From contig CALXOA010000075.1 of assembly GCA_944389895.1 (NCBI GenBank), forward strand, positions 1-64,000: 64,000 nucleotides of DNA, written 5' to 3'. Shown one piece after another: positions 1-8,606 of the stretch (the first letter of the stretch is position 1; each line of letters begins with the position of its first letter). The notes below the pieces were generated by a model, which was not told the origin of the DNA, did no database searches, and saw nothing but the letters and a program-made list of their open reading frames with translations. The position numbers were made by a program, and so were the translations under genes. Source of the DNA: an uncultured Victivallis sp. Lineage in GTDB: Bacteria > Verrucomicrobiota > Lentisphaeria > Victivallales > Victivallaceae.

Positions 1-22
1 ACTGCAACAATTTTTCTTTCAT
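1..22 (-). CDS. Start of a gene running off the left edge (partial)
   Basis: Only the first seven codons are present, reading MKEKLLQ. The start is supported by a good ribosome binding site, AAGGAG, nine bases upstream of the ATG on the minus strand. A second in-frame ATG six bases earlier sits too close to that site. The gene follows the terminase small subunit after about 50 bases on the same strand, so it is probably the next gene of the same phage-type module. No product can be named from seven residues. Confidence 0.55.
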
Positions 23-70
23 GTTCATTTACTCCTTGTCTGGTGATTCTCGATAAAATATCCAATCTCT

Positions 71-472
71 TTATTTCGGCTCCGGGGCGGTGATTACGTT
101 CACCACGTAATCTTGCGTCGGCTGGTCGATTTCCATCCGGTTTCCGTACTTCTTCGGCTCCATTCTGGAAAGTACCCATTTCCGCGCGTCGATTTTCAGC
201 TTCGCCCGATCGATAGCTTCCCGGTTTATCCGCTTCTGTCCATCGTCGCCGGTGATATAATCCCGCCTTGAATCGTCGGAAATTTCTGGAATTTCGTCGA
301 AGATTTCTTCCGCCTGTATCTCCCGCGCCCGCGCGTATTGGCCGCAAAAATCAGTATCGGAAAAAAGCCAGCGGTGCACCGTCGGCCGGTCCGGCATTCC
401 CGGAGCCTTGCAAATCTTCCGTGTCTTGGGTTCAAGTCCGGGCGGATCCACCACTTTTCGTCGCTGATTCAT
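71..472 (-). CDS. Phage terminase small subunit (Sf6-type like)
   Basis: A 133-residue protein resembling the small subunit of phage DNA-packaging terminases, which recognises the pac/cos site and delivers DNA to the large subunit. Visible features are an N-terminal helix-turn-helix-like stretch (PTVHRWLFSDTDF), an acidic middle (REIQAEEIFDEIPEISDD) and the family-typical segment KLKIDARKWVLSRMEPKKYG before a short tail. I chose the ATG at 472 because it has an AGGAGG site about ten bases upstream; a longer reading to 538 adds 22 residues with no such support. It is divergent from hydE, and the next gene of the module begins at the window edge. Isolation next to housekeeping genes suggests a prophage boundary or remnant. 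The assignment is by pattern only. Confidence 0.75.
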   Translation of the reverse strand: MNQRRKVVDPPGLEPKTRKICKAPGMPDRPTVHRWLFSDTDFCGQYARAREIQAEEIFDEIPEISDDSRRDYITGDDGQKRINREAIDRAKLKIDARKWVLSRMEPKKYGNRMEIDQPTQDYVVNVITAPEPK

Positions 473-554
473 GCCGCCGCTTCCTCCTGCGACCGGGGGA
501 AAGGAGGGCAGCCGTCTGTAACGATGTTTTCCTCTCATGCAACGGCTCCACTGG

Positions 555-582
555 TTGTATCATTCTTTGCGGATGCTATATT
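555..582 (+). promoter_or_regulatory. Putative promoter of hydE
   Basis: A TTGTAT box and a TATATT box (5 of 6 matches to the -10 consensus) are separated by 16 bases, ending 28 bases before the hydE start. The -35 match is weak (3 of 6). Confidence 0.45.
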
Positions 583-610
583 ATGTATCAAAAAAACAGG
601 GAGATTTTCG

Positions 611-1732
611 ATGGCGAATTGTTCCGGACGACTCGATGATCTGCTGGCTTTCGCAGTCGGCGGCGGCGTGTTGTCCCCCGGGGATCTGCGTTTTCTGCTC
701 GAACTCGAAAGGCCGGAAGAGCTCCGGAAACTCTACGCCGCCGCTTATCGGGTCAAGCTTGATTGCATCGACAACCGTGTCCGCCTGCGCGGTCTCATAG
801 AGATTTCCAATATCTGCCGCAAGAATTGTTATTACTGTGGGATCCGTTCCGGCAACACCCGCGTTCCCCGGTTCCGGATGACCCGGCGGGAGATTCTCGA
901 CGCCGCACGTCATGCGATTGATTTCCATTACGGGTCGGTGGTGCTGCAGGGAGGAGAACGGAACGATCCGGCATTTGCGGACTTCATCGAGGAGACGTTG
1001 CGTGAAATCAAGGCGTTGCCGGGCGGCGATCTCGGCATCACGCTGTCGCTCGGAGAGCAGTCCGAGGAGGTGTATCGGCGCTGGTTCGAAGCCGGCGCAC
1101 ATCGCTATCTGCTGCGGATCGAAGCATCCAATCCGGCACTCTATGCAAAACTTCATCCATCGGATCACAGTTACGCGGAACGGGTCGCGGCGTTGCGGCT
1201 GTTGCGCGGGGTCGGGTACCAGGTCGGCACCGGCGTGATGATCGGGCTGCCGTATCAGACGGTTGACGATCTGGTGGGGGATCTCGAGTTCTTCCGTGAG
1301 CTTGATGTCGATATGATCGGGATGGGGCCGTACATCACCCATCACGATACGCCGCTCGGACGCGAGTTCCCGACGTTCGGTTCCGATGCGGAACGGCAGC
1401 TCGAGCTCGGGTTGAAGATGATTGCCGCCGCCCGGCTGCTGCTGCGCAATGTCAACATCGCCAGTACGACCGCACTGCAGGCGCTGGCCCCCGACGGACG
1501 CGAACGCGGTCTGCTCGCCGGAGCCAATGTGATCATGCCGAACATCGGTGAACTCGCCTACCGGAACGGTTATCTGCTTTATGAGAACAAGCCGGGGACT
1601 GATGAGAATGCCGAAACCGCCCGGCGCAACCTCGAAAATGCAATTGCCGGCATCGGCGAGTCGATTGCCTACGATGAGTGGGGGGATTCACGCCATTTTG
1701 CGGTACGAACCGGAAAAAAGAGTCGAGAGTAA
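611..1732 (+). CDS. hydE: [FeFe]-hydrogenase maturase HydE (radical SAM)
   Basis: A 373-residue radical SAM enzyme matching HydE, which helps assemble the H-cluster of [FeFe]-hydrogenase in the cytoplasm. The cluster-binding CX3CX2C motif is C69-RKN-C73-YY-C76. The family signature continues with VVLQGGERND, a RIEASNPALYAKLHP stretch and the C-terminal NVIMPNIG segment. The chosen ATG at 611 has GGGAG eight bases upstream; an in-frame extension back to 338 adds 91 residues of non-family sequence and overlaps the divergent phage gene. No HydF, HydG or hydrogenase gene is in the window, so the rest of the system must be elsewhere. HydE resembles BioB and PylB, but the LQGGE and GEQS elements favour HydE. 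Confidence 0.88.
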   Translation: MANCSGRLDDLLAFAVGGGVLSPGDLRFLLELERPEELRKLYAAAYRVKLDCIDNRVRLRGLIEISNICRKNCYYCGIRSGNTRVPRFRMTRREILDAARHAIDFHYGSVVLQGGERNDPAFADFIEETLREIKALPGGDLGITLSLGEQSEEVYRRWFEAGAHRYLLRIEASNPALYAKLHPSDHSYAERVAALRLLRGVGYQVGTGVMIGLPYQTVDDLVGDLEFFRELDVDMIGMGPYITHHDTPLGREFPTFGSDAERQLELGLKMIAAARLLLRNVNIASTTALQALAPDGRERGLLAGANVIMPNIGELAYRNGYLLYENKPGTDENAETARRNLENAIAGIGESIAYDEWGDSRHFAVRTGKKSRE

Positions 1733-1752
1733 CATTATCGCCGCATTCAGGC

Positions 1753-1781
1753 TTGTATTCTGACGGATAATAGATTAGATT
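1753..1781 (+). promoter_or_regulatory. Weak candidate promoter of the lipoprotein-ppdK unit
   Basis: TTGTAT, a 17-base spacer and TAGATT lie upstream of the lipoprotein gene in an AT-rich stretch. Both boxes match consensus only partly. Confidence 0.3.
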
Positions 1782-1821
1782 ATATAGTTTGACAATCGGC
1801 AATACGATCGGGAGTATGAAT

Positions 1822-2229
1822 ATGATGTGCAAAAGAGTCTGGTTTCAAATCGGTGCGTTGCTGGTGTTGTTTTTCTTCGCCGGCTGCGCCTCGACGGTGG
1901 AAAACAACTACCTGAAACCGGAGGATTTCGCTTCCTACCTGCGGCGCGAGGGGATTGAGGTCGGCCCGGTTCGTCCGGTGTTGCCGGACCCGTTCCGGGC
2001 GACCAGCGGCTGTGCGATCATGGTCGGCAACTCCGAGATCGGCGTCTACAAATACGATCAGAGTTCCAGGTTGCAGCGCGATCGACTCGCAAACATTGCG
2101 AAGGCAGGACGCACATATATCCAGGGTATTCCGTATCCGGTTGAGGTTTACGGTTCCTTCATGGTCTTCGGGCTCGAGAAAAATGAGAAGAAACACGAGA
2201 TATTGCGGGCGCTGAAGAAGTTCAAGTAG
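1822..2229 (+). CDS. Small putative lipoprotein
   Basis: A 135-residue protein with a type II signal peptide: a short basic start (MMCKRVW), a hydrophobic core and the lipobox FFAGC, giving an acylated Cys around residue 20. The mature part has no family I recognise; it contains short segments such as VGNSEIGVYKYDQ and a Lys-rich end (LRALKKFK), suggesting a small folded periplasmic domain facing a membrane. The ATG at 1822 has GGGAG seven bases upstream, whereas a TTG start at 1789 has none. It ends 34 bases before ppdK and may be co-transcribed with it, though no functional link is obvious. Confidence 0.7.
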   Translation: MMCKRVWFQIGALLVLFFFAGCASTVENNYLKPEDFASYLRREGIEVGPVRPVLPDPFRATSGCAIMVGNSEIGVYKYDQSSRLQRDRLANIAKAGRTYIQGIPYPVEVYGSFMVFGLEKNEKKHEILRALKKFK

Positions 2230-2263
2230 AATCCACACAAAAACAGGGAGAAAAGGAAGGGAA

Positions 2264-4984
2264 ATGGCGGAAAAGAAGTATGTGTATTCCTTCGGGGGTG
2301 GCAATTCCGAGGGATCCGGCGCAATGAAGGAGCTCCTCGGCGGCAAAGGAGCGAATCTCGCGGAGATGGCGTCGCTCGGTCTGCCGGTGCCGCCGGGGTT
2401 CACAATCACGACGGAGTGTTGCGTCGATTACTTCGCCAGAGGGGAAAAATTGCCCGCCGGCGTCGAGAAGCAGGTGGAAGCGGCTCTGGCCGGTGTCGAG
2501 AAGATCATGGGCATGAAATTCGGTGACGCCGAGAATCCGCTCCTGGTTTCCTGCCGTTCCGGGGCGCGCAGTTCGATGCCCGGAATGATGGAGACGGTGC
2601 TGAATGTCGGGCTTTCGACCAGGACCATTCCCGGGTTGATTGCGAAGACCGGCAATGAACGTTTCGTCTATGACGCCTATCGCCGGTTGATCATGATGTA
2701 CTCCGACGTGGTGATGGAGAAGGCCGAGGGAATCGAACCGGCAGAGGGCAAGGCGATTCGCAAGCAGCTCGACGCGATGATGGAGGAACTCAAGGAGAAG
2801 AAGGGGTATGCTTCCGACACGGATCTTACGGTGGAGGATCTCAAGCTTCTCTGCGACAAATTCAAGGTGCAGATCAAGAAGACGCTCAAGAAGGAGTTCC
2901 CCGACGATGCAAAAGCCCAGCTCTGGGGTGGCATCGGTGCGGTGCTGAAGAGCTGGAACGGCAAAAAGGCGGTCTCTTATCGCCGGATTGAGGGGATCCC
3001 CGATGAGTGGGGTACTGCGGTCAACGTTCAGAGCATGGTGTTCGGCAACATGGGCGACACCTCGGCGACCGGAGTCGCCTTCACCCGCGATCCCGCGACC
3101 GGCGACAACAAGTTCTACGGCGAGTGGTTGATCAACGCACAGGGCGAAGATGTCGTCGCCGGTACCCGGACTCCGAATCCCCTGAACCACGACACCTGCA
3201 ACGAGCAGAACAAGCATCTCAAGTCGATGGAGGAGCTTTATCCAGCGCTCTACAAACAGCTTTTCGATATCCGGAATACGCTCGAGAAGCACTATCGCGA
3301 TATGCTTGACATCGAGTTCACGATTCAGGAAGGCAAGCTCTACATGCTGCAGTGCCGCGTCGGCAAGCGTACCGGTACCGCGGCGCTGAACATGGCGATG
3401 GATATGCTGGCGGAGAAGCTGATCCGGGAGAAGGACGCGGTGATGCGTGTCAGCCCCGGGCAGCTCGATGAATTGCTGCATCCGATTCTCGACCCGAAGG
3501 CGGAGAAGAAGGCGACTGTCATCGCCAAAGGGTTGCCTGCCGGACCCGGCGGCGCGGTCGGCCGGATCGTATTCAACAGCGAGGCTGCGGTCAAGGCCGC
3601 AGCAAAGGGCGAATCGGTCATCATGGCACGCGAGGAGACCAACCCGGAGGATGTCGAAGGCATGCGTGCCGCCGCCGGTATTCTGACGGCGCGCGGCGGT
3701 ATGACCAGCCATGCCGCGCTGGTCTGCCGCGGCTGGGGCAAGTGCTGCATCGTCGGCGCCGCCGGGATCGAGGTCAACGAGGCCGCCGGGACGATGAAAA
3801 TCGCCGGACAAACCTACAAGGCCGGCGATGTGATCAGCCTCAACGGCACCCGCGGGTACGTCTATGCCGGAGCGGTTGCCACGATGGATTCGAGCGAGAA
3901 TCCGAAACTTCAGCACTTCATGAAACTGGCGGACAAGTTCCGCAAGCTCGGTGTCCGTGCCAACGCCGACAATCCGGTTGATGCCGGTGTCGCCCGCAGC
4001 TTCGGTGCCGAGGGAATCGGGCTTTTCCGCACGGAGCACATGTTCTACGGCAAGAACAGCGAGAAGCCGCTCTTCTGCCTGCGTAAGATGATTCTGAGTG
4101 CTTCCGCCGAGGAACGTTCCCGGGCGGTCAAGGAGCTTTTCAACTTCGTCAAGAAGGACGTGAAGGCGACGTTGACCGCGATGGAGGGGTTGCCGGTGAC
4201 CTTCCGGCTGCTCGACCCGCCGCTGCATGAGTTCGTTCCCAGTGCCCGCGAGGCGCGGCAGGAGCTGGCCAAGGCGCTTGGAATCAAGCTCGCCGACATT
4301 GCCAAACGGGCGGAAGCGCTGCATGAGACCAACCCGATGATGGGGCATCGCGGCGTCCGGCTCGGGGTGACCTATCCGGAGGTCTCCGAGATGCAGATGC
4401 GCGCCATTCTCGAAGCAGCTGCGGAACTGGAGCGCGACGGCATCGCCTGCATGCCCGAGATCATGATTCCTGTCACCTGCGATGTTGCCGAGATCAAATT
4501 CCAGAAGAAACTGCTCGCCGGCGTCGCTGCTGAAGTCGCGAAAAAATTCAAGCTCAAGAAGGTCGAATACAAGGTCGGTACGATGATCGAGATCCCGCGT
4601 GCCGCGCTGCTGGCCGGCGAGATGGCTACCGAAGCGGATTTCTTCAGCTTCGGTACCAACGACCTGACGCAGATGACGTTCGGTTTCAGCCGCGATGATA
4701 TCGGTGCATTCCTCGGCGATTATCTCGACAAGAAGCTGCTGGCCGCCGATCCGTTCCAGACGATTGACCAGTCCGGTGTCGGCAAGCTGATCGACATCGC
4801 CGTCAAGGAGGGGCGTGCCGTGAAGCCGAGACTCAAGATCGGTATCTGTGGGGAACAGGGCGGCGAGGCCCGTTCGGTCGAATTCTGCCATAATGAGGGG
4901 CTGAATTACGTCTCCTGCAGCCCGTATCGGGTGCCGATCGCCCGGCTTGCCGCTGCGCAGGCTGCGATCAAAGCCGGTTGCTGA
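2264..4984 (+). CDS. ppdK: Pyruvate, phosphate dikinase
   Basis: A 906-residue enzyme of the usual family length, interconverting pyruvate, ATP and phosphate with phosphoenolpyruvate, AMP and pyrophosphate. The N-terminal nucleotide-binding domain begins with GGKGANLAEMASLGLPVPPG. The central swivelling domain carries the phosphorylated histidine H483 in GGMTSHAALVCRGWGK. The C-terminal PEP/pyruvate TIM barrel contains LFRTEHMF, the metal-binding region around GTMIEIPRAAL, FFSFGTNDLTQMTFGFSRDD and the catalytic Cys862 in GICGEQGGE. The start has AGGAAGGGA just upstream. In anaerobes this enzyme often runs in glycolysis using pyrophosphate, or in gluconeogenesis. A strong terminator follows 63 bases after the stop codon. 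Confidence 0.97.
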   Translation: MAEKKYVYSFGGGNSEGSGAMKELLGGKGANLAEMASLGLPVPPGFTITTECCVDYFARGEKLPAGVEKQVEAALAGVEKIMGMKFGDAENPLLVSCRSGARSSMPGMMETVLNVGLSTRTIPGLIAKTGNERFVYDAYRRLIMMYSDVVMEKAEGIEPAEGKAIRKQLDAMMEELKEKKGYASDTDLTVEDLKLLCDKFKVQIKKTLKKEFPDDAKAQLWGGIGAVLKSWNGKKAVSYRRIEGIPDEWGTAVNVQSMVFGNMGDTSATGVAFTRDPATGDNKFYGEWLINAQGEDVVAGTRTPNPLNHDTCNEQNKHLKSMEELYPALYKQLFDIRNTLEKHYRDMLDIEFTIQEGKLYMLQCRVGKRTGTAALNMAMDMLAEKLIREKDAVMRVSPGQLDELLHPILDPKAEKKATVIAKGLPAGPGGAVGRIVFNSEAAVKAAAKGESVIMAREETNPEDVEGMRAAAGILTARGGMTSHAALVCRGWGKCCIVGAAGIEVNEAAGTMKIAGQTYKAGDVISLNGTRGYVYAGAVATMDSSENPKLQHFMKLADKFRKLGVRANADNPVDAGVARSFGAEGIGLFRTEHMFYGKNSEKPLFCLRKMILSASAEERSRAVKELFNFVKKDVKATLTAMEGLPVTFRLLDPPLHEFVPSAREARQELAKALGIKLADIAKRAEALHETNPMMGHRGVRLGVTYPEVSEMQMRAILEAAAELERDGIACMPEIMIPVTCDVAEIKFQKKLLAGVAAEVAKKFKLKKVEYKVGTMIEIPRAALLAGEMATEADFFSFGTNDLTQMTFGFSRDDIGAFLGDYLDKKLLAADPFQTIDQSGVGKLIDIAVKEGRAVKPRLKIGICGEQGGEARSVEFCHNEGLNYVSCSPYRVPIARLAAAQAAIKAGC

Positions 4985-5046
4985 GACTCTTTCCGGGCGA
5001 GTCCGCCGGTAAACTCCGCGGATTCGTTGTGATGGATGAAAGGGAT

Positions 5047-5086
5047 CCGGAAGGGGGAAACTACGGTTTCTCTCTTCCGGGTTTTT
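5047..5086 (+). terminator. Rho-independent terminator after ppdK
   Basis: CCGGAAG (5047-5053) pairs perfectly with CTTCCGG (5074-5080). The stem continues inward as GGGGAAAC with GTTTCTCT through G-U pairs to a four-base loop, giving about 15 pairs. It is followed by GTTTTTC. Confidence 0.85.
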
Positions 5087-5209
5087 CATTTGTGGAATAC
5101 GGAGGAGAGGCGGCGGACGCATGACGGGGCTTTCGGCTGTTCTTTCCTGTGGTGGGAATCGCTTTCTCCGTCGTTTTTGCTTTTTTCCCCTGAAACATCC
5201 ATTTCCCGC

Positions 5210-5237
5210 TTGTTTTTTTATTTTCCGCCGATATACT
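5210..5237 (+). promoter_or_regulatory. Putative promoter of the GH2 gene
   Basis: TTGTTT and TATACT (5 of 6 to the -10 consensus) are separated by 16 bases, about 110 bases upstream of the GH2 start. Confidence 0.4.
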
Positions 5238-5347
5238 GAATCAATCGAAAACACATGTTGGTTATTCCGGACACGGGCGACCGGCGGAGAAGGTGCTCTT
5301 TTTCTCCTTCCGCTCCGTGCCGGCTTTGAAAATGCATACAGAGAGGA

Positions 5348-7279
5348 ATGGTTGCCGTGGATGAGTTTGATTTGAATCAGGTCACCTGGACGCTTTCCGG
5401 CTGGATCCCGGAATTGTGGCGGATGCGTCGTACGATGGAGCTCGGCGTTTCTCCGGATGCCGAAATCACCGGAATCCCGGCGCGGGTTCCGGGGTCGGTG
5501 CAGGCCGCGCTGCGTGCCGCCGGGTTGCTTCCCGACTGGAATCAGGGATTACAGGCCCGCCTGTGCGAATGGGTGGAAAACCGGGTCTGGATCTTCTCCT
5601 GCCGGACTCCGGAACTTGCCGCCGGAACGGTGTATGAACTCTGCCTCGACCGACCGGACGCTGCCGGGCAGGTGGTCTGGGATGGCGTTGTCGTCGGCGG
5701 TTTTGACGGAGCTCACCGGCGCCACCTGATTGAATTGCCGGCGACGGAGCGTGCCGGCAGTTGTCAGTTGTCGATCGTCTTTGAACTTCCTCCCCGCTGG
5801 CTGGGGCAGTTCGGAGAAAGTTCAAAGATGGGGATCGGCCGGGCACGTTACAACTATACCTGGGACTGGACGCCACGTCTCGTCCAGATCGGCATTGCCG
5901 GAGGGGTTTCGCTACGCAGGAGAGGCGCACCGCGACTCGAGCTTGATGCATTCAATACCGGCATGGATTTTCTGTCGCTGAAGTTCCGGGCGGTCAATGC
6001 TGTACCGGGATCCGCCGTGACCATTACGCTTTCCGACGGCGACCGGATTCTCCGGCGCGAGGAGTTTCCCGCATCCTCTCCGCAGCTCGAGGTGTATTGG
6101 GACGCGCTCGAGGTTGCTCCCTGGCGGGTCAACGGCACCGGGACGGCGAAACTTTACTCGTTGCGACTCGAGCTGCCCGGAGCCTCGCCGGTCGGGTTCC
6201 GGGTCGGATTCCGGGAGATCCGGCGGACACTCAATCCCGGAGCACCGGACGGGGCGGATCCGTGGCTTTTTCTGGTCAACGGCGAGCCGCTGTTCATCTG
6301 TGGAATCAACTGGACCCCGCTGTTGCCGAACTATGCCGATTCCCCGGAGGAGAAGTATCGCGACCTGATCGGCAAGTACCGGGAGATGGGGGTGAATCTC
6401 TTCCGGGTATGGGGCGGGGCAAGTCGGGAAAAAGATCTTTTCTACGAGCTCTGCGACGAGGCCGGAATCCTGGTCTGGCAGGAGTTTCCGCTGTCAAGCT
6501 CCGGAATCGAGAACCTGCCGCCGGAGGATCCGGTCGCAATCGCCGCCATGCGGAAGATCGTCGGCGATTATGTGTCGGGTCTCTGTATGCATCCTTCGCT
6601 GGCGCTCTGGTGCGGTGGCAACGAGCTGATCCGCCCGGCACCGGGCAACGAACCGTGTTCAGAGCGTGAGCCGATGCTGCGGATGATGGCGGAAACTCTC
6701 CGGGAGCTTGATCCGGAGCGGATCTTCGTTCCGACTTCTGCGTCGGGCCCGAGCGAATGGGCAGACCGCAGGAACTTCGGGAAGGGACTCCACTTTGATG
6801 TACATGGTCCGTGGAACACGCGCGGGAGGCTGGAGGATGAGTGGATCAGCTACTGGCTGGAGGAGGATGCATTGTTTCGCTCCGAGGTCGGTATGCCGGC
6901 GGCTGCCGACGCGGCTGTGATCCGCAAATACGCCGGGGAGGCGGCAGTGATGCCGATTGCCGCCTCCAATCCATTGTGGCGTTATCCGTTGAACTGGTGG
7001 CTTCAGGCCGATGATTTCGTCGTCGAGAACGGGCGTCCCCCCGAATCGCTGGAGGAATATGTCTCCTGGAGTCAGGGACGGCAGGCTCGGGCACTTTCCC
7101 ACGCCGCGGAATGCTGCCTGAGGCGTTTCCCGGCCTGTGGCGGCATCATCATCTGGATGGGCCATGACAGCTTTCCCTGTCCGGCCAACACATCGCTCAT
7201 CGACTTCGACGGGAATCTGAAACCGGCGGCGCCGGCTCTGGCCGGCGTGTTCCGGCGCGGCGCCGGCCGGAGTGTATAA
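5348..7279 (+). CDS. Glycoside hydrolase family 2, beta-mannosidase-like
   Basis: A 643-residue retaining glycosidase of family GH2, most like beta-mannosidases that remove terminal beta-mannose from oligosaccharides. The N-terminal jelly roll carries IPARVPGSVQAALRAAG and WIFSCRTP, then an immunoglobulin-like domain precedes the TIM barrel. The acid/base is E426 in WCGGNELIRP and the nucleophile is E513 in FRSEVG. No signal peptide is seen, so it is probably cytoplasmic. It ends soon after the barrel (IIIWMGHDSFPCP), so it is shorter than typical beta-mannosidases of 800-900 residues and lacks their C-terminal domains. The ATG lies almost against AGAGAGGA; an in-frame GTG at 5357 is better spaced and may be the true start, three codons shorter. 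Confidence 0.85.
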   Translation: MVAVDEFDLNQVTWTLSGWIPELWRMRRTMELGVSPDAEITGIPARVPGSVQAALRAAGLLPDWNQGLQARLCEWVENRVWIFSCRTPELAAGTVYELCLDRPDAAGQVVWDGVVVGGFDGAHRRHLIELPATERAGSCQLSIVFELPPRWLGQFGESSKMGIGRARYNYTWDWTPRLVQIGIAGGVSLRRRGAPRLELDAFNTGMDFLSLKFRAVNAVPGSAVTITLSDGDRILRREEFPASSPQLEVYWDALEVAPWRVNGTGTAKLYSLRLELPGASPVGFRVGFREIRRTLNPGAPDGADPWLFLVNGEPLFICGINWTPLLPNYADSPEEKYRDLIGKYREMGVNLFRVWGGASREKDLFYELCDEAGILVWQEFPLSSSGIENLPPEDPVAIAAMRKIVGDYVSGLCMHPSLALWCGGNELIRPAPGNEPCSEREPMLRMMAETLRELDPERIFVPTSASGPSEWADRRNFGKGLHFDVHGPWNTRGRLEDEWISYWLEEDALFRSEVGMPAAADAAVIRKYAGEAAVMPIAASNPLWRYPLNWWLQADDFVVENGRPPESLEEYVSWSQGRQARALSHAAECCLRRFPACGGIIIWMGHDSFPCPANTSLIDFDGNLKPAAPALAGVFRRGAGRSV

Positions 7280-7288
7280 CCGTGAAAG

Positions 7289-7729
7289 CTACTGCTGGGC
7301 GGTTTTTTCCAGCTCCTTCTGGAGTTCCGGCAGGTTTTTCTGAAATTCGCGGTTTGTGATTGCTGAGAGTGCTGCGCCGATTTTCGCGTCGGCTTCCGCT
7401 TTTTTCCGTCCCAGCGGGGTGCGGTAGAAGTCAAGCAGGCTGCGCAGTTCGGCGGGCGTGTAGTTCTCGAGGTAAACCCGGGCGATGTCGTCCTTCAACG
7501 TTTCGAAGGAGAAGCATTTCCGCAGGAACTTCTCCAGAATCGGCCGGGTCGGATCATCCGGTTCCCCCTGCATTTGCTTCAGGGTTGCGTTGATGGTCGC
7601 TTCGAGGGACTGGGCGGTCCCGTTGATTTTCAGCAGTTCGATCACCAGCGCGCGGTCGGCTTCGGTGGGTTCCGCGCCGAAGAGCAGAAATGTGCAGAGC
7701 AGAGTGAGGCATGTGACTGTTTTTTTCAT
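7289..7729 (-). CDS. Exported DUF2059-type protein
   Basis: A 146-residue protein with an N-terminal signal peptide (MKKTVTCLTLLCTFLLFGAEP). The mature part shows the helical DUF2059 pattern: LVIELLKINGTAQSLEATI near the start and the characteristic YLENYTPAELRSLLDFYRTP segment around residues 86-105, then a charged helical C-terminus. The family is periplasmic and of unknown function. An AGGA site lies seven bases before the ATG. It is convergent with the GH2 gene, with nine bases between the stops, and is the last gene of the leftward lnt-cvfB run, 28 bases after cvfB. Confidence 0.72.
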   Translation of the reverse strand: MKKTVTCLTLLCTFLLFGAEPTEADRALVIELLKINGTAQSLEATINATLKQMQGEPDDPTRPILEKFLRKCFSFETLKDDIARVYLENYTPAELRSLLDFYRTPLGRKKAEADAKIGAALSAITNREFQKNLPELQKELEKTAQQ

Positions 7730-7757
7730 GAGGCGATCCTTCGTTCTAGGAAATGTC

Positions 7758-8606
7758 TTATTGGCGTTTCAGGCGGATTCCATCGTCTGAAATGGTGATT
7801 TTTCCCTCTTTATAGAGCATGCCGATCACCTGTTTGAAGACCCGCTTGCTGAAACTGAAGTACTCCCGCACCAGGGCAAGATCACTTTTTGCATTGAGCG
7901 GCAGAAATCCGCCCGCATCGGCCAGTGCGTCGAGGACCGCCGGCTTGAACTCCTCCACTCCCTTGATGCCGTCGCGGCGGAGTCGGATGTCGAGCCGGTT
8001 TTCCCCGGTACGGATCTGGTGGATGAATCCGTCGAGGTGTTCTCCGGGCACAAGTTTCCGGAAAAGTTCGTTGTCGTAGATCAGCCCGATGTATTTTTCA
8101 TCGACGATCACCCGCCAGCCGAGGCGCGCCTTCTCCCAGACGATCAGCTTCACCCGGCGGCCGGGGGAGAGTTCGGAGACATCCCCTTTGTAGAAACGGC
8201 TGAGACGGCGTGAGGCGACGATTCTGCCGGTGACCGGATCGATATAGAGACGCACCAGGCAATACCTGCCCGGTTCCAGTCGTTCCGGCTGTTCCCGGAA
8301 GGGCACGAAAAGGTCCTTCTCCAGGCCCCAGTCGAGGAATACGCCGATCTTCGTCTGTTCCTTGACCCGCAGCAGTGCGAGTTCTCCGACCTGCGCCGCC
8401 GGGCGGCGGGTCGTCGCGATGAGCCGGTCTTCCGAATCGAGGTAGAGGAACACTTCCAGCCGGTCGCCCGGTGCGAGTCCACCGGGGGGTATGGAGTTGT
8501 TCGGCAGCAGCACCCGGCGGGAGTGATCACGCCCGTCGTCGAGATAGCAACCGAACTCCGACATTCTGCAGACCGTCAGAAGATTGAATTTTCCGACTTC
8601 AAGCAT
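7758..8606 (-). CDS. cvfB: CvfB-type S1 RNA-binding protein
   Basis: A 282-residue protein matching the CvfB/YitL family, which contains consecutive S1-like OB folds and a C-terminal winged helix and is linked to post-transcriptional control in firmicutes. Repeated S1-type elements are visible: LLTVCRMSEFGCYLDDG at the start, TKIGVFLDWGLEKDLFVPF in the middle and GWRVIVDEKYIGLIYDNELF later. The C-terminal FSFSKRVFKQVIGMLYKEGK with ISDDGIRL looks like the winged helix. The ATG at 8606 has GGGAG eight bases upstream and overlaps the end of the DUF89 gene by eight bases, indicating translational coupling. The gene symbol is by family resemblance. Confidence 0.85.
   Translation of the reverse strand: MLEVGKFNLLTVCRMSEFGCYLDDGRDHSRRVLLPNNSIPPGGLAPGDRLEVFLYLDSEDRLIATTRRPAAQVGELALLRVKEQTKIGVFLDWGLEKDLFVPFREQPERLEPGRYCLVRLYIDPVTGRIVASRRLSRFYKGDVSELSPGRRVKLIVWEKARLGWRVIVDEKYIGLIYDNELFRKLVPGEHLDGFIHQIRTGENRLDIRLRRDGIKGVEEFKPAVLDALADAGGFLPLNAKSDLALVREYFSFSKRVFKQVIGMLYKEGKITISDDGIRLKRQ

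Larger units (their letters stand above)
4985..5347. other. Intergenic region between ppdK and the GH2 gene
   Basis: A 363-base gene-free stretch holding the ppdK terminator (5047-5086), a pyrimidine-rich segment, a candidate promoter (5210-5237) and a leader of about 105 bases before the GH2 gene. The leader can form a GGAGAA/TTCTCC stem at about 5285-5308. Nothing else is recognised. Confidence 0.5.

Noticed and set aside
338..610. N-terminal extension of HydE by 91 residues
   Set aside because: It is not family sequence, overlaps the divergent terminase gene and its regulatory region, and ATG 611 has a clear ribosome binding site and promoter.
1789..1794. Perfect TTGACA as a -35 box before the lipoprotein gene
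   Set aside because: No -10 box lies at a suitable distance; the matching position would be inside the start region of the gene.
2222..5254. Open frame of about 1010 codons on the minus strand opposite ppdK
   Set aside because: It mirrors ppdK on the other strand, has no family motifs and is rich in Arg, His and Asp as expected of an antisense frame in GC-rich DNA.
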